The position numbers were made by a program, and so were the translations under genes. The notes beneath the pieces are model-generated. The model made no database searches. It was not told the DNA's origin and saw nothing but the letters and a program-made list of their open reading frames with translations. Shown here piece by piece: positions 44,258-52,104 of a stretch of DNA of 64,000 bases. Where the stretch lies: NCBI GenBank assembly GCA_036493915.1, contig DASXPA010000129.1, positions 13,198 through 77,197 on the forward strand. The letters run 5' to 3'. Within the stretch, counting starts at the first letter, position 1; each line of letters starts with the position of its first letter. Source of the DNA: Palsa-1392 sp036493915. Lineage in GTDB: Bacteria; Verrucomicrobiota; Verrucomicrobiia; Chthoniobacterales; UBA10450.

Positions 44258-45537
44258 GCGCGACCATTATTCGCAGCGGCCGCATCATCGATCCGGCGAA
44301 CCATCGCGATGAGATCGCCGACCTTCTCATCGTCGACGGCGCAATCGCTTCGCTCTCTCAACTCTCTACTCTCAACTCTCAACCCGACGAGATCGAGGCA
44401 GCCGGCCTCATCGTTAGTCCCGGACTGATCGACATCCACGTCCACTTTCGCGAACCGGGATTCGGCTGGAAGGAAACGATCGAATCCGGCGCGCGCGCGG
44501 CCGCAGCAGGCGGATTCACCAGTGTCGTCTGCATGCCGAACACCTCCCCGGTGGCCGACAGCCCGAGCACGATTGCGTGGATCAAAGATCGCGCTGAGCA
44601 AGTTGCCAACGTCCATCTCCTGACGACGGGTGCGATTTCGAAGAACCTCGACGGCGAAGAACTCGCGCCGATCGGCTCGCTCGCGCAAGCCGGAGTTGTC
44701 GCGCTAACCGATGACGGACACTGCATCCAGAATAACGAACTGATGCGCCGCGCGGTTGAGTATGCGCGCATGTTCGATCTGCCGCTGCTCGACCATTGCC
44801 AGGACTACAACCTCGTCGGCAACGGCGTCGTCAACGAAGGCTACTGGAGCACCCTGCTCGGGCTCCCCGGCTGGCCGGGCGCGGGCGAGGAAGCGATTGT
44901 CGCGCGCAACATTCTCCTAGCGGAATTGTGCGATCATCGCATCCATTGCCAGCACATCAGCGCGGCTGGAAGCGTGCGGCTCCTGCGTGAAGCGCGCGCG
45001 CGGGGGCTGAAAATCAGCGGCGAAGTTTGCCCACATCACATCGCCCTTACGGATGCGGCGATCGAAAATTTCGATACCAACTGCAAGATGAATCCGCCAC
45101 TTCGGACACAGCGCGACATCGACGCACTCCTCGAAGGCATCGCCGACGGCACGCTCGATATCCTGGCGAGCGACCATGCGCCGCACGCGAAATTTGAGAA
45201 GGAAGTCGAGTTCGACGCCGCGCCTTTCGGCATCCTCGGACTCGAAACCGAGCTCGGGTTATTTCTCGACCGCCTCGTGCACCGCCACAAAACTATCGAT
45301 CTCCCCCGCCTGCTCGCTCTCTATACGATCAATCCCGCGCGATTGTTAGGCTTGAAGAGCGGCACCCTGTCGTTAGGCGCAAGAGCCGATATTACCCTGA
45401 TCGATCCAGACCTCGAGTGGATCGTGAACGCCGACACTTTTGCCTCCGTCTCGCGGAACACACCCTTCGACGGCTGGAAGCTAAAAGGTCGGGCGGTGCG
45501 CACGATCGTTGGCGGCAAGACTGTTTGGAGTTTGTAG
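44254..45537 (+). CDS. pyrC: Dihydroorotase
   Basis: The 427-residue amidohydrolase makes dihydroorotate from carbamoyl aspartate. Metal-site motifs are DIHVHFREPG, the carboxylation or bridging region after it, GEVCPHHIALTD, and ILASDHAPHAKFEKE with the catalytic aspartate. The type matches class I dihydroorotases with a complete set of zinc ligands. A short low-complexity stretch, SLSQLSTLNSQ (nucleotides 44352-44385), comes from CTCTCAACTCT-type DNA and looks like an inserted spacer in the N-terminal small domain. Confidence 0.96.
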   Translation: MSATIIRSGRIIDPANHRDEIADLLIVDGAIASLSQLSTLNSQPDEIEAAGLIVSPGLIDIHVHFREPGFGWKETIESGARAAAAGGFTSVVCMPNTSPVADSPSTIAWIKDRAEQVANVHLLTTGAISKNLDGEELAPIGSLAQAGVVALTDDGHCIQNNELMRRAVEYARMFDLPLLDHCQDYNLVGNGVVNEGYWSTLLGLPGWPGAGEEAIVARNILLAELCDHRIHCQHISAAGSVRLLREARARGLKISGEVCPHHIALTDAAIENFDTNCKMNPPLRTQRDIDALLEGIADGTLDILASDHAPHAKFEKEVEFDAAPFGILGLETELGLFLDRLVHRHKTIDLPRLLALYTINPARLLGLKSGTLSLGARADITLIDPDLEWIVNADTFASVSRNTPFDGWKLKGRAVRTIVGGKTVWSL

Positions 45538-45666
45538 CTACTCGCCGCTGAAGGTCTGCTCCAGCCAGTCGCCTGCCTCGCGAAACGCCGCGCCAAGAAA
45601 GATGCCCGGCGATTCTTGCGGGTTGAGGGAGACGAACGCGCCGAGGGAAAGCCAGGGTTTGCGCAT
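45538..45666 (-). CDS. Possible 42-residue protein
   Basis: From an ATG at 45666 the minus strand encodes MRKPWLSLGAFVSL, NPQESPGIFLGAAFRE and AGDWLEQTFSGE, then TAG. Codon use is normal and the gene fits between namA and pyrC with a 15-base gap to namA. It could be a small membrane-associated peptide or the remnant of a larger gene. There is no family match that I know. Confidence 0.4.
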   Translation of the reverse strand: MRKPWLSLGAFVSLNPQESPGIFLGAAFREAGDWLEQTFSGE

Positions 45667-45681
45667 TGCAAATCGTATTCG

Positions 45682-46779
45682 TTAGGCAAACGCGCGACCG
45701 TATTGCGACGGCGGATCCAGCTTTTGGTGGAGCGGGCGGACAGCATTGAGCGGCCAGTAAGGATGGCGTAAAAATTCTCGCGCCATAAGGACCAGATCGG
45801 CCTCGCCGAGGCGCACGATCTGGTCGGCTTGCGCCGGTTCCGTGATCATGCCGACGGCGCCCGTTGCGATCCCGGCTTCCGCGCGGATGGCGGCGGCGAA
45901 CGGAAGTTGGTAACCCGCGCCCGTCGGTATCTTGGCATCCGCGACGTTGCCGCCGCTCGAGCAATCGATCAGGTCAACGCCTAACGATTTCAATTTTTTC
46001 GCGAGCGCGATCGAGTCGTCGCCGGTCCAGCCGCCCTCCCTCCAATCGGTCGAAGAGATGCGCACGAAGAGGGGGAACTTTTCTGGCCAGACTTCGCGCA
46101 CCGCGGCAACCGTTTCGCAGAGAAAGCGAACGCGATTCTCGAAGGAGCCGCCGTATTGATCGGTGCGCCGATTACTGAGCGGCGAGAGAAAACTGTGCAG
46201 CAAGTAGCCATGCGCCGAATGAATCTCCACCACCTCCGCACCGGTCTGCAGAGCCCGCTTCGCCGCCTGCGCGAAAGCGTCGCGGATGTGCCGGAGTCCC
46301 TTGTGATCGAGTTCCTCGGGAGTTTGGTAACCCTTCGTGAATGGGAGCGAGCTTGGACCGAAGATCGGCGTCCAGCCGCCGTCCTTCACGCCTAACGGTC
46401 TCCCACCTTCCCATGGTCGCGCGGTGCTCGCCTTTCGGCCGGCGTGTGCCAGCTGCATTCCCGGGACCGCGCCTTGTTGCCTAACGAACGTAAAGATCCG
46501 CGCGAGCATCTCGATGTGCTCGTCTTTCCAAATCCCGAGGTCTTGCGGACTGATTCGGCCCTCCGGCACAACCGCGGACGCTTCCGTGAAAACAAGTGCG
46601 GCGCCGCCAACCGCGCGGCTCCCGAGATGGACGAGGTGCCAGTCGTTGGCGAAGCCGTCTTCACTCGAATACTGACACATGGGCGAGACGACGATGCGGT
46701 TGCGGAGTTCCACTTCGCGCAGCCGAAACGGGGAAAATAAATGGACGTCCTGATGTTTGAGCACGCTAACGAATCGCAC
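45682..46779 (-). CDS. namA: Old yellow enzyme family NAD(P)H:flavin oxidoreductase (NamA/YqjM-like)
   Basis: The 365-residue FMN-dependent TIM barrel reduces activated C=C bonds. It matches the YqjM/NamA class: HLFSPFRLREVELRNRIVVS with PMCQYSSEDG (the FMN-tuning Cys), QLAHAGRKAS, the His pair in VEIHSAHGYLLHSFLSP, SNRRTDQYGGS, and LVLMAREFLRHPYWP. The start is GTG at 46779 or an in-frame GTG at 46764; no ATG fits. The 2H phosphoesterase gene lies 19 bases upstream on the same strand. Physiological substrate unknown. Confidence 0.92.
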   Translation of the reverse strand: MRFVSVLKHQDVHLFSPFRLREVELRNRIVVSPMCQYSSEDGFANDWHLVHLGSRAVGGAALVFTEASAVVPEGRISPQDLGIWKDEHIEMLARIFTFVRQQGAVPGMQLAHAGRKASTARPWEGGRPLGVKDGGWTPIFGPSSLPFTKGYQTPEELDHKGLRHIRDAFAQAAKRALQTGAEVVEIHSAHGYLLHSFLSPLSNRRTDQYGGSFENRVRFLCETVAAVREVWPEKFPLFVRISSTDWREGGWTGDDSIALAKKLKSLGVDLIDCSSGGNVADAKIPTGAGYQLPFAAAIRAEAGIATGAVGMITEPAQADQIVRLGEADLVLMAREFLRHPYWPLNAVRPLHQKLDPPSQYGRAFA

Positions 46780-46798
46780 AGACCGCGACTTTCGCTCG

Positions 46799-47287
46799 TT
46801 AGGCTAGCGGTCGGAAAGCGATTGTCTCCCAGGATTCGACATCGGTGTCCGATACGACTTTGCGCGGGCAACGAATCGCTTCGATCGCGGCGAAGGTGAC
46901 GGACGCGAAGGGCACCGACAACGAAATGGCGAGCTGGCGTTTGCTTGCGGCCGGCAAATGTTGATAGAGTAGACTGAGATGCGGATCGAAGCCCGCGGAC
47001 TTAATGCCTAACGAAACCCGGAGTTGTGCGAGCGCGGCGGTGAGTTCGAAGCGAACGAACAGTGTCTTGGTGAATTTCTCCGAGTAATCGACGCCAAGGA
47101 TCGAGAGCCTGATCGAAGCTGCTTCGACTCCTTGTAATAGCGCCACCGAACCAAGGCCAAGAGTCAGATGCGGTTCGAAGATTGGCGCGTCGCGTTCCAA
47201 CGCCAGCCACCGGATCTTCTCTCGAAACCAAGTGCGCGCGGGCTCGGCCGGCGTGAGCCAAAGGACAATCACCGATCCATTTGCCAT
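46799..47287 (-). CDS. 2H-superfamily cyclic phosphodiesterase/RNA ligase-like protein
   Basis: The 162-residue protein has two H-x-T/S motifs that define the 2H phosphoesterase fold: FEPHLTLGLG and FDPHLSLLYQ. Members include ThpR/LigT and plant-type cyclic nucleotide phosphodiesterases acting on 2',3'-cyclic phosphates. The start (MANGSVIVLWLTP) aligns with the CPDase branch more than with LigT. The substrate is not predictable. It is divergent from the DUF2237 gene, 69 bases away, and upstream of namA. Confidence 0.82.
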   Translation of the reverse strand: MANGSVIVLWLTPAEPARTWFREKIRWLALERDAPIFEPHLTLGLGSVALLQGVEAASIRLSILGVDYSEKFTKTLFVRFELTAALAQLRVSLGIKSAGFDPHLSLLYQHLPAASKRQLAISLSVPFASVTFAAIEAIRCPRKVVSDTDVESWETIAFRPLA

Positions 47288-47356
47288 CCTGTGAAGACTA
47301 GCGGAAGTGCGGGGAAATTTCGATGGAGCAACGAGGCCGCATGGTTAGCGTCTCGG

Positions 47357-47722
47357 ATGCCGACGAACGTTCTTGGAACCGAACTGCGCGCGTGCTGCAG
47401 CGATCCGGTCACGGGATTTTATCGCGATGGTTATTGTCGGACCGGAGCGGAGGATGTCGGGCTGCACACGGTCTGCGCGGAGATGACGCGCGATTTTCTC
47501 GATTACTCGGTCTTGATGGGAAACGATCTCGTGACGCCACATCCGGAGTGGGGCTTTGCCGGGTTGGAGCCGGGCGATCGTTGGTGCATCTGCGTGTCCC
47601 GCTGGAAGCAGGCGCTCGACCGCGGCGTTGCGCCGCCGGTCGACCTGGAAGCGACGCACAGCTCGGCGCTGGAGCTTGTGCGCCTGGAGGAATTGCAGGC
47701 CCACGCCTTGCCTTCTCGTTAG
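47357..47722 (+). CDS. DUF2237 family protein
   Basis: The 121-residue protein matches DUF2237 across its length: NVLGTELRACCSDPVTGFYR, DVGLHTVCAEMTRDFLDYSV, NDLVTPHPEWGFAGLEPGDR, WCICVSRWKQAL and PVDLEATHSSALELV. Conserved cysteines (CC, VC, WCIC) and histidine suggest a metal or nucleophile site, but function is unknown. Start at the ATG at 47357; the frame runs further upstream through non-conserved sequence. The TAG stop is inside a dispersed 9-mer copy (47716-47724). Confidence 0.85.
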   Translation: MPTNVLGTELRACCSDPVTGFYRDGYCRTGAEDVGLHTVCAEMTRDFLDYSVLMGNDLVTPHPEWGFAGLEPGDRWCICVSRWKQALDRGVAPPVDLEATHSSALELVRLEELQAHALPSR

Positions 47723-47748
47723 GCGTTAGGCGCTAGAATGCCCGCAGG

Positions 47749-48203
47749 GCGATGCGCAGCTGATTGCGGCCCAGCTTCGCCAGACTCTGCGCGAGATCGA
47801 GCCGCAAGTTCCGCTTTACGACGTTACGATACTGGCGAACGAGCTGGACGATTCGCCCGCGCGCGATCGCTGATCACCTGGCTGTCGGTCGCCTTCGGCG
47901 CGCTCGCCACTCTTCTCGCGACGATCGGGTTGTATGGTGTCATTTTCCTTTTCGGTCGCACAACGAACCCGCGAGATCGGGATCCGGAATGGCGCTCGGA
48001 ACGTAACGCGGCGATGTTCTGCGGCTGGTCTTGCGGCAGATTACCTGGCTGGTCCTGCTCGGTGGCGCAATCGGGGCGGCAATCCGTTAGGCGGAATGCG
48101 CGTGCTCGAAAGTTTGTTTTATGATGTGCGAGATCTCGATCCGCTGGCCTTCGTTGGCGCCACTTTGCTTCTCATCGCCGCGGCCGCGGGGCGGCTTATT
48201 TGA
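47749..48203 (+). pseudogene. Remnant of a MacB/ADOP-type ABC permease C-terminus
   Basis: Read across at least three frameshifts, this encodes QLIAAQLRQTLREIEPQVPL, LITWLSVAFGALATLLATIG, LYGVI with FSVAQRTREIGIRM-like residues, then QITWLVLLGGAIG and DLDPLAFVGATLLLIAAAA. That is the last third of FtsX-like permeases of the large acidobacterial/verrucomicrobial ADOP group, ending in its last membrane helix. The GIRNGARN stretch shows substitutions as well as shifts. The rest of the gene is gone. Confidence 0.75.
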
Positions 48204-48236
48204 ACCCGACTGTGGCCTTGCATTATGAGTGATTCG

Positions 48237-48950
48237 TTAGTCGCGGATCTTATAATTGAGTTGTCGCGCAAGCAGCCAGCGGACGCCGAACATGTCGATG
48301 GTGGCCCGGACAGCGCGGTTGCCGAGGCCGTACTTGCTCTGGCCGAAGCGGCGCGCGCGATGATTGACGGGCAACTCGAGCAGGCGATAACCGGCGCCTT
48401 TGACGAGCGCAGGAATGAAACGATGCATTCCTTTGAAAGGGACAAGCGTGCGCACGCATTCGCGCCGCATCGCCTTCAAAGTGCAGCCGGTATCGCGTAC
48501 GCCATCTTTCGTGAAACGGCTGCGGACGAAGTTTGCGATTCGACTCGTCAGGCGCTTGACCAGCGTGTCCTTCCGTTTCGCGCGATAACCACAAACCAGA
48601 TCGGCGCCGCTCCGTTGCAGTTCGGCGAGGAGGCGCGGGATGTCGGCGGGATCGTTCTGCAGATCGGCGTCGATGAGGATGACGATGTCACCGCGCGCAG
48701 CGTTCGCGCCGGCGTAAAGAGCGGCACTTTGCCCCGCGTTTTTTTCAAAATGGAGAACGCGCACTTCCGGCGACCTCGCTAGGCAAGCGAGACTTTGATC
48801 GGTCGAGCCGTCGTCGACAAAAATGATCTCGTGCGCGATCCCGGAAAGCGCGGCAGCCAGCTCCGCCTGCAAGAGCGCGACGTTCTCCTCTTCATTGTAA
48901 AGCGGCACGACCACAGAAACGGCCGGCGCGGCCTCGGACTTTTCGTTCAT
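48237..48950 (-). CDS. Family 2 glycosyltransferase (DPM/ArnC-like)
   Basis: The 237-residue GT-A enzyme has VSVVVPLYNEEENV, FVDDGSTDQSL, the DxD-type site IDADLQNDP, and GMHRFIPAL, with the RRFGQSKYGLGNR stretch typical of dolichol- or undecaprenyl-phosphate sugar transferases. Unlike ArnC or GtrB it lacks two C-terminal membrane helices, ending shortly after GVRWLLARQLNY. It should load a sugar onto a polyprenyl phosphate at the cytoplasmic face. It overlaps the GT39-like gene by four bases, last in the operon. Confidence 0.9.
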   Translation of the reverse strand: MNEKSEAAPAVSVVVPLYNEEENVALLQAELAAALSGIAHEIIFVDDGSTDQSLACLARSPEVRVLHFEKNAGQSAALYAGANAARGDIVILIDADLQNDPADIPRLLAELQRSGADLVCGYRAKRKDTLVKRLTSRIANFVRSRFTKDGVRDTGCTLKAMRRECVRTLVPFKGMHRFIPALVKGAGYRLLELPVNHRARRFGQSKYGLGNRAVRATIDMFGVRWLLARQLNYKIRD

Positions 48951-50521
48951 AACGGCATCGTCCGATAATCGTAGCAGGCCCAGACGCGGAGCGTGCGCAC
49001 GAGCCGGCTGCCGGCGCGGACCTCGATCGTTGTAAGCGGTTCGATCCGGCTAAAACCGCCGCTGATGCTGCGAGGCGGAGGCTGCTCCTTCCCCTCCTGC
49101 AGATAGAGAGCGGTCCGGCCGACGAAGAGATTCACTCCCTGTTCTTCGGTATATACTTCGTTCGGATCGCGCACGGTGTCGGGCGGCAGCGGCCCGAACT
49201 CATCGTAGCGCGGCCAGAAGGAAAACTCGTTCACCATGTCCTGCGACTCCGGGATGTAAGCCGGCGGATGGCCCGGTCCTTCGACGCGTTTGCTAGGCAA
49301 ATAAAACGCCAGCTCCGAGGCACGATCGCGTCCATCGGCGATAAGGAAAGCTTTCTGCCCGGTTTTGGTTTCGAAATCGCGCCGCACTTTGGCAACTGCA
49401 TCGGACATGGCGCGCCAGCCGCGTAGCCGATCGGTCGGATCGCCGTGGCGACGTTGGAAGCCGCGGTCGTTCGTCATCAGACCGATGAGCAGTGCGCTCA
49501 TGAGCAGACTGAGAACGAGCCCCGCGCCCGCCCAATTTTTCACCATCGTGCGCGCGGCGGCGCGCTCGCGCCAGTAGGAAACCGCGAGAATGGCGAGGCT
49601 AAGAAAAGCGAGCCCGTCCCAATTTGGCGCAGCGGCTTCGTTGAGCGAGAGCAGCGCGTAGAAGAGAAAAACCGGCAGCCCAAACCAGAGAAGATAAAGG
49701 ACGGCGAAATGTCGTTGTGCGCGGCGCCAGCTCGCGATCACCGCCCAGGCGAGGCCGAGAAACAGAACCGGCGAATAGGTCGCGAAATGCGCGCCGAGGA
49801 AGGAGAGGAACTCGAGCGGATGAAATCCTGGGGCGCTGTTGAGACCGCCGCGCGAGCGAAGGTGCGCGAGCGTGATCCAGGCATGCTGTTCATTCCAAAC
49901 GATCGGCGGAATCGTGCAGAGAGCGAAGACGAGCAGGAGCAGATAAAGATTTGGCCTGACGAATTCGCGACGCAGGCGCTGGACGAGAAGGAGGATCAGA
50001 ACGACGGAGATGAGTTCGAGCGCGTTGGTGAATTTGCAGAGAAAACCGACTCCGATGAGCAGCCCGGTGAAGGGCCACCACCAGGAGAAACGCGGCGTCC
50101 GTTCGAGCGCGAGCCAGAAGGTGTAGAAGGCCGCGACCCAGAAAAAGATCGAGAGCGGATCGATCGTCATGACAAGGCTGCCGAGGTTGAAAATCGGCGT
50201 GACGTTGAGCGCGATAACGGTCCAGAAACCGGCGGTCGCGCTGAAGAGCCGCTGCGCAAAATAATAGAGAAGCAAACTCGTACCCGCAGCGAGAAGCGGA
50301 CTCCAGATGCGCACGCCAAATTCGTTGTTGCCGAAGATCGCCGTGCTCGAGCGAATGAAGAAGGCGACGCCCGGGCCTTTGCTGAAATACGAAAGCGCTG
50401 GCCGCTGCGACCACATCCAGTAATAGGCTTCGTCGGGCGAAAGCTGGGTCGCACTCAAAAGCGCGAGCCGGATCGCCGTGAGGACGAGGATAAAAATCCA
50501 AACCGCGCGCGTCGTGCTCAT
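48947..50521 (-). CDS. Family 39-like membrane glycosyltransferase (ArnT-like)
   Basis: The product is 524 residues from the ATG at 50521, which overlaps the PAP2 gene end by four bases; the frame extends to 50575. The first periplasmic loop has the catalytic-type SPDEAYYWMWSQRPALSYFS with the Asp-Glu pair of GT-C transferases. About ten hydrophobic segments follow (for example SIFFWVAAFYTFWLALE and LYLLLLVFALCTIPPI), then a soluble C-terminal domain of about 150 residues. These enzymes use a polyprenyl-phosphate sugar to glycosylate lipids or proteins on the outer face. With the GT2 and PAP2 proteins it forms a lipid-sugar modification module. Confidence 0.9.
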   Translation of the reverse strand: MSTTRAVWIFILVLTAIRLALLSATQLSPDEAYYWMWSQRPALSYFSKGPGVAFFIRSSTAIFGNNEFGVRIWSPLLAAGTSLLLYYFAQRLFSATAGFWTVIALNVTPIFNLGSLVMTIDPLSIFFWVAAFYTFWLALERTPRFSWWWPFTGLLIGVGFLCKFTNALELISVVLILLLVQRLRREFVRPNLYLLLLVFALCTIPPIVWNEQHAWITLAHLRSRGGLNSAPGFHPLEFLSFLGAHFATYSPVLFLGLAWAVIASWRRAQRHFAVLYLLWFGLPVFLFYALLSLNEAAAPNWDGLAFLSLAILAVSYWRERAAARTMVKNWAGAGLVLSLLMSALLIGLMTNDRGFQRRHGDPTDRLRGWRAMSDAVAKVRRDFETKTGQKAFLIADGRDRASELAFYLPSKRVEGPGHPPAYIPESQDMVNEFSFWPRYDEFGPLPPDTVRDPNEVYTEEQGVNLFVGRTALYLQEGKEQPPPRSISGGFSRIEPLTTIEVRAGSRLVRTLRVWACYDYRTMPL

Positions 50522-51168
50522 GTTGCCTCGCGAGCGATGAGCCGCGGATGGCGCGCGAAAAGTTGTGGCGCCCAATGTTTCCCGACGACGGTCCAGAGTG
50601 CTTCGAGCAGCGCGAGGAGGAGAAAAGTTTCACCCGCCGCGAGCAGTAGTGTCGCGAGCACATCGCTCGGCCAGTGCGCGCCAAGATAAACTCGCGACCA
50701 GGCGATGGCTGCGGCGACGAAAAAATAGAGCCATCCCCAGCGACGATAAAAAAGCGCGAGCAGGATCGCGACGGTAATGTTGTTCGTCACGTGCCCGGAC
50801 GGAAAAGAGGGTCCGGAGCGATTGCGATCGCTCGCATCGGAGTAGCGGATCGTCGGTTTCTTAAAAAGGGTGAGAAATTCTGGATGTGCCTTCGCGAGCT
50901 CGACCATGCGGACGCGCTGCACTTGTTTCGGCCGGCGGCGATCGACAAACTTCTTTAACCCGGCGGTAAACTGGCTATTCACGACGAGCGCGAAGCCGAC
51001 GCAAAGAACAAGTGCGCGCGCATTGAATCCACCGAAGATCAAAACACAAAGCGCGAGCAGAGCGAGGAACGGCTTCCAAACTTCGATGTTGCTGATCGCG
51101 GCCATGAACAAGTCGAGCGCGGGCGACGTCCATTGTTGGTTGATTAGATGAAAGAGAGTTTGGTCCAC
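50518..51168 (-). CDS. PAP2-family lipid phosphatase
   Basis: The 216-residue integral membrane phosphatase has all three motifs of the family: KKFVDRRRP, PSFPSGH and SRVYLGAHWPSDV. About six hydrophobic segments are visible. The start is GTG at 51168. In this operon (PAP2, GT39-like, GT2) it may dephosphorylate undecaprenyl pyrophosphate or lipid A, either to recycle the carrier or to prepare the acceptor. It shows the IRYSDASDRNRSGPSFP insertion between motifs 1 and 2 typical of LpxE/UppP-like members. Confidence 0.9.
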   Translation of the reverse strand: MDQTLFHLINQQWTSPALDLFMAAISNIEVWKPFLALLALCVLIFGGFNARALVLCVGFALVVNSQFTAGLKKFVDRRRPKQVQRVRMVELAKAHPEFLTLFKKPTIRYSDASDRNRSGPSFPSGHVTNNITVAILLALFYRRWGWLYFFVAAAIAWSRVYLGAHWPSDVLATLLLAAGETFLLLALLEALWTVVGKHWAPQLFARHPRLIAREAT

Positions 51169-51218
51169 GGGAAAAGGTCACCTAAAGCTGGGCAGCTATC
51201 ATAAATGCGATGCGCAGT

Positions 51219-51323
51219 TGTCATCCTGAGCGAAGCGAAGATCTCACGGGCGATGTGTGACGCGCTTTGTCAACGCGACGCGCGAGGTATTTCGTGAGGT
51301 CCTTCCCTCCGCTCAGGATGACA
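51219..51323. repeat. Complete TCATCCTGAGCG inverted repeat
   Basis: One arm at 51219-51247 (TCATCCTGAGCGAAGCGAAG then ATCTCAC) and the inverse arm at 51294-51323 (GTGAGGTCCTTCCCTCCGCT then CAGGATGACAA) flank 46 bases. It fills the 205-base gap between the PAP2 and LolA-like genes. Confidence 0.85.
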
Positions 51324-51373
51324 ATCCTACCCAGGAGATGATTCTTAACACTCAAAACTTAAAACATACGTTT

Positions 51374-52048
51374 ATGCATCGATCGATCGCTCTCATCGTC
51401 GCCGGCGGCTTTGTGGCGCTAACGCTCCGCGCCGAGCCCGCCCCTCCTGCGCAACAAATTCTCAATCAGGTGCGGCTGCAACAATCGCAACAACAACTCG
51501 ATCTCCGCGGCCAGCTCCGCTCCGGTGCAACTGTGATCCCCTTCCGCCTCACGCAGACCGGGCCGATCGTGCGTTACACTTTCGCGAATCCGCCGGAAAT
51601 CCTGCAGCTGAAGCTCGGCGAGAAAGGCTCGCGCCTCGACTTCGTCAGCCAGAACAGCACTAAGCGCGTCGCCCCCTCCCGCCTCGACGACAAGATCGGC
51701 GGCACTGGAGTCACCTACGGCGATCTCGCGCTCAGTTTTCTCTATTGGCCCGACCCGCAACTCATCGGCTCCGATACCGTTCGGACCCGCGCTTGCTGGA
51801 AATTGCGGCTGCATCCCCCGTCGAAGAAGGCGCCCTATTCAACGGTCGTCCTTTGGGTCGACAAAGAGAGCGGCGCCATCATGCGGCTCGATGCTTACGA
51901 TTGGAAAAACCAGCTCGCGAAAAGATTCGAGGTCGTCTCGGCGCAGAAAATCGAGGGACGCTGGTTTTTAAAGCAGATGCGGATCGAAGAAATGCAGCCT
52001 GGGACCGAGAAGGTCCAGACGCGCAGTTACCTCGAGATTAACAAGTAG
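51374..52048 (+). CDS. LolA-like outer-membrane lipoprotein-sorting protein
   Basis: The product is 224 residues from the ATG at 51374, opening on a signal peptide (MHRSIALIVAGGFVALTLRA). The mature protein has an NQVRLQQSQQQLDLRGQLRS start, repeated antiparallel strands (IPFRLTQTGPIVRYTFANPP), and DLALSFLYWPDPQLIGSD, CWKLRLHPP, VVLWVDKESGAIMRLDAYDW and KRFEVVSAQKIEGRWFLKQM. This fits the half-barrel LolA/LolB-like family found in Verrucomicrobiota. Its 3' third and downstream DNA are duplicated at 54064, forming one edge of a tandem duplication. Confidence 0.8.
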   Translation: MHRSIALIVAGGFVALTLRAEPAPPAQQILNQVRLQQSQQQLDLRGQLRSGATVIPFRLTQTGPIVRYTFANPPEILQLKLGEKGSRLDFVSQNSTKRVAPSRLDDKIGGTGVTYGDLALSFLYWPDPQLIGSDTVRTRACWKLRLHPPSKKAPYSTVVLWVDKESGAIMRLDAYDWKNQLAKRFEVVSAQKIEGRWFLKQMRIEEMQPGTEKVQTRSYLEINK

Positions 52049-52104
52049 CTCGGGGCGCCGCTGGCAGTTGAGAGACGGCGAAAATTTGCTACTTATTCCA
52101 GGCC

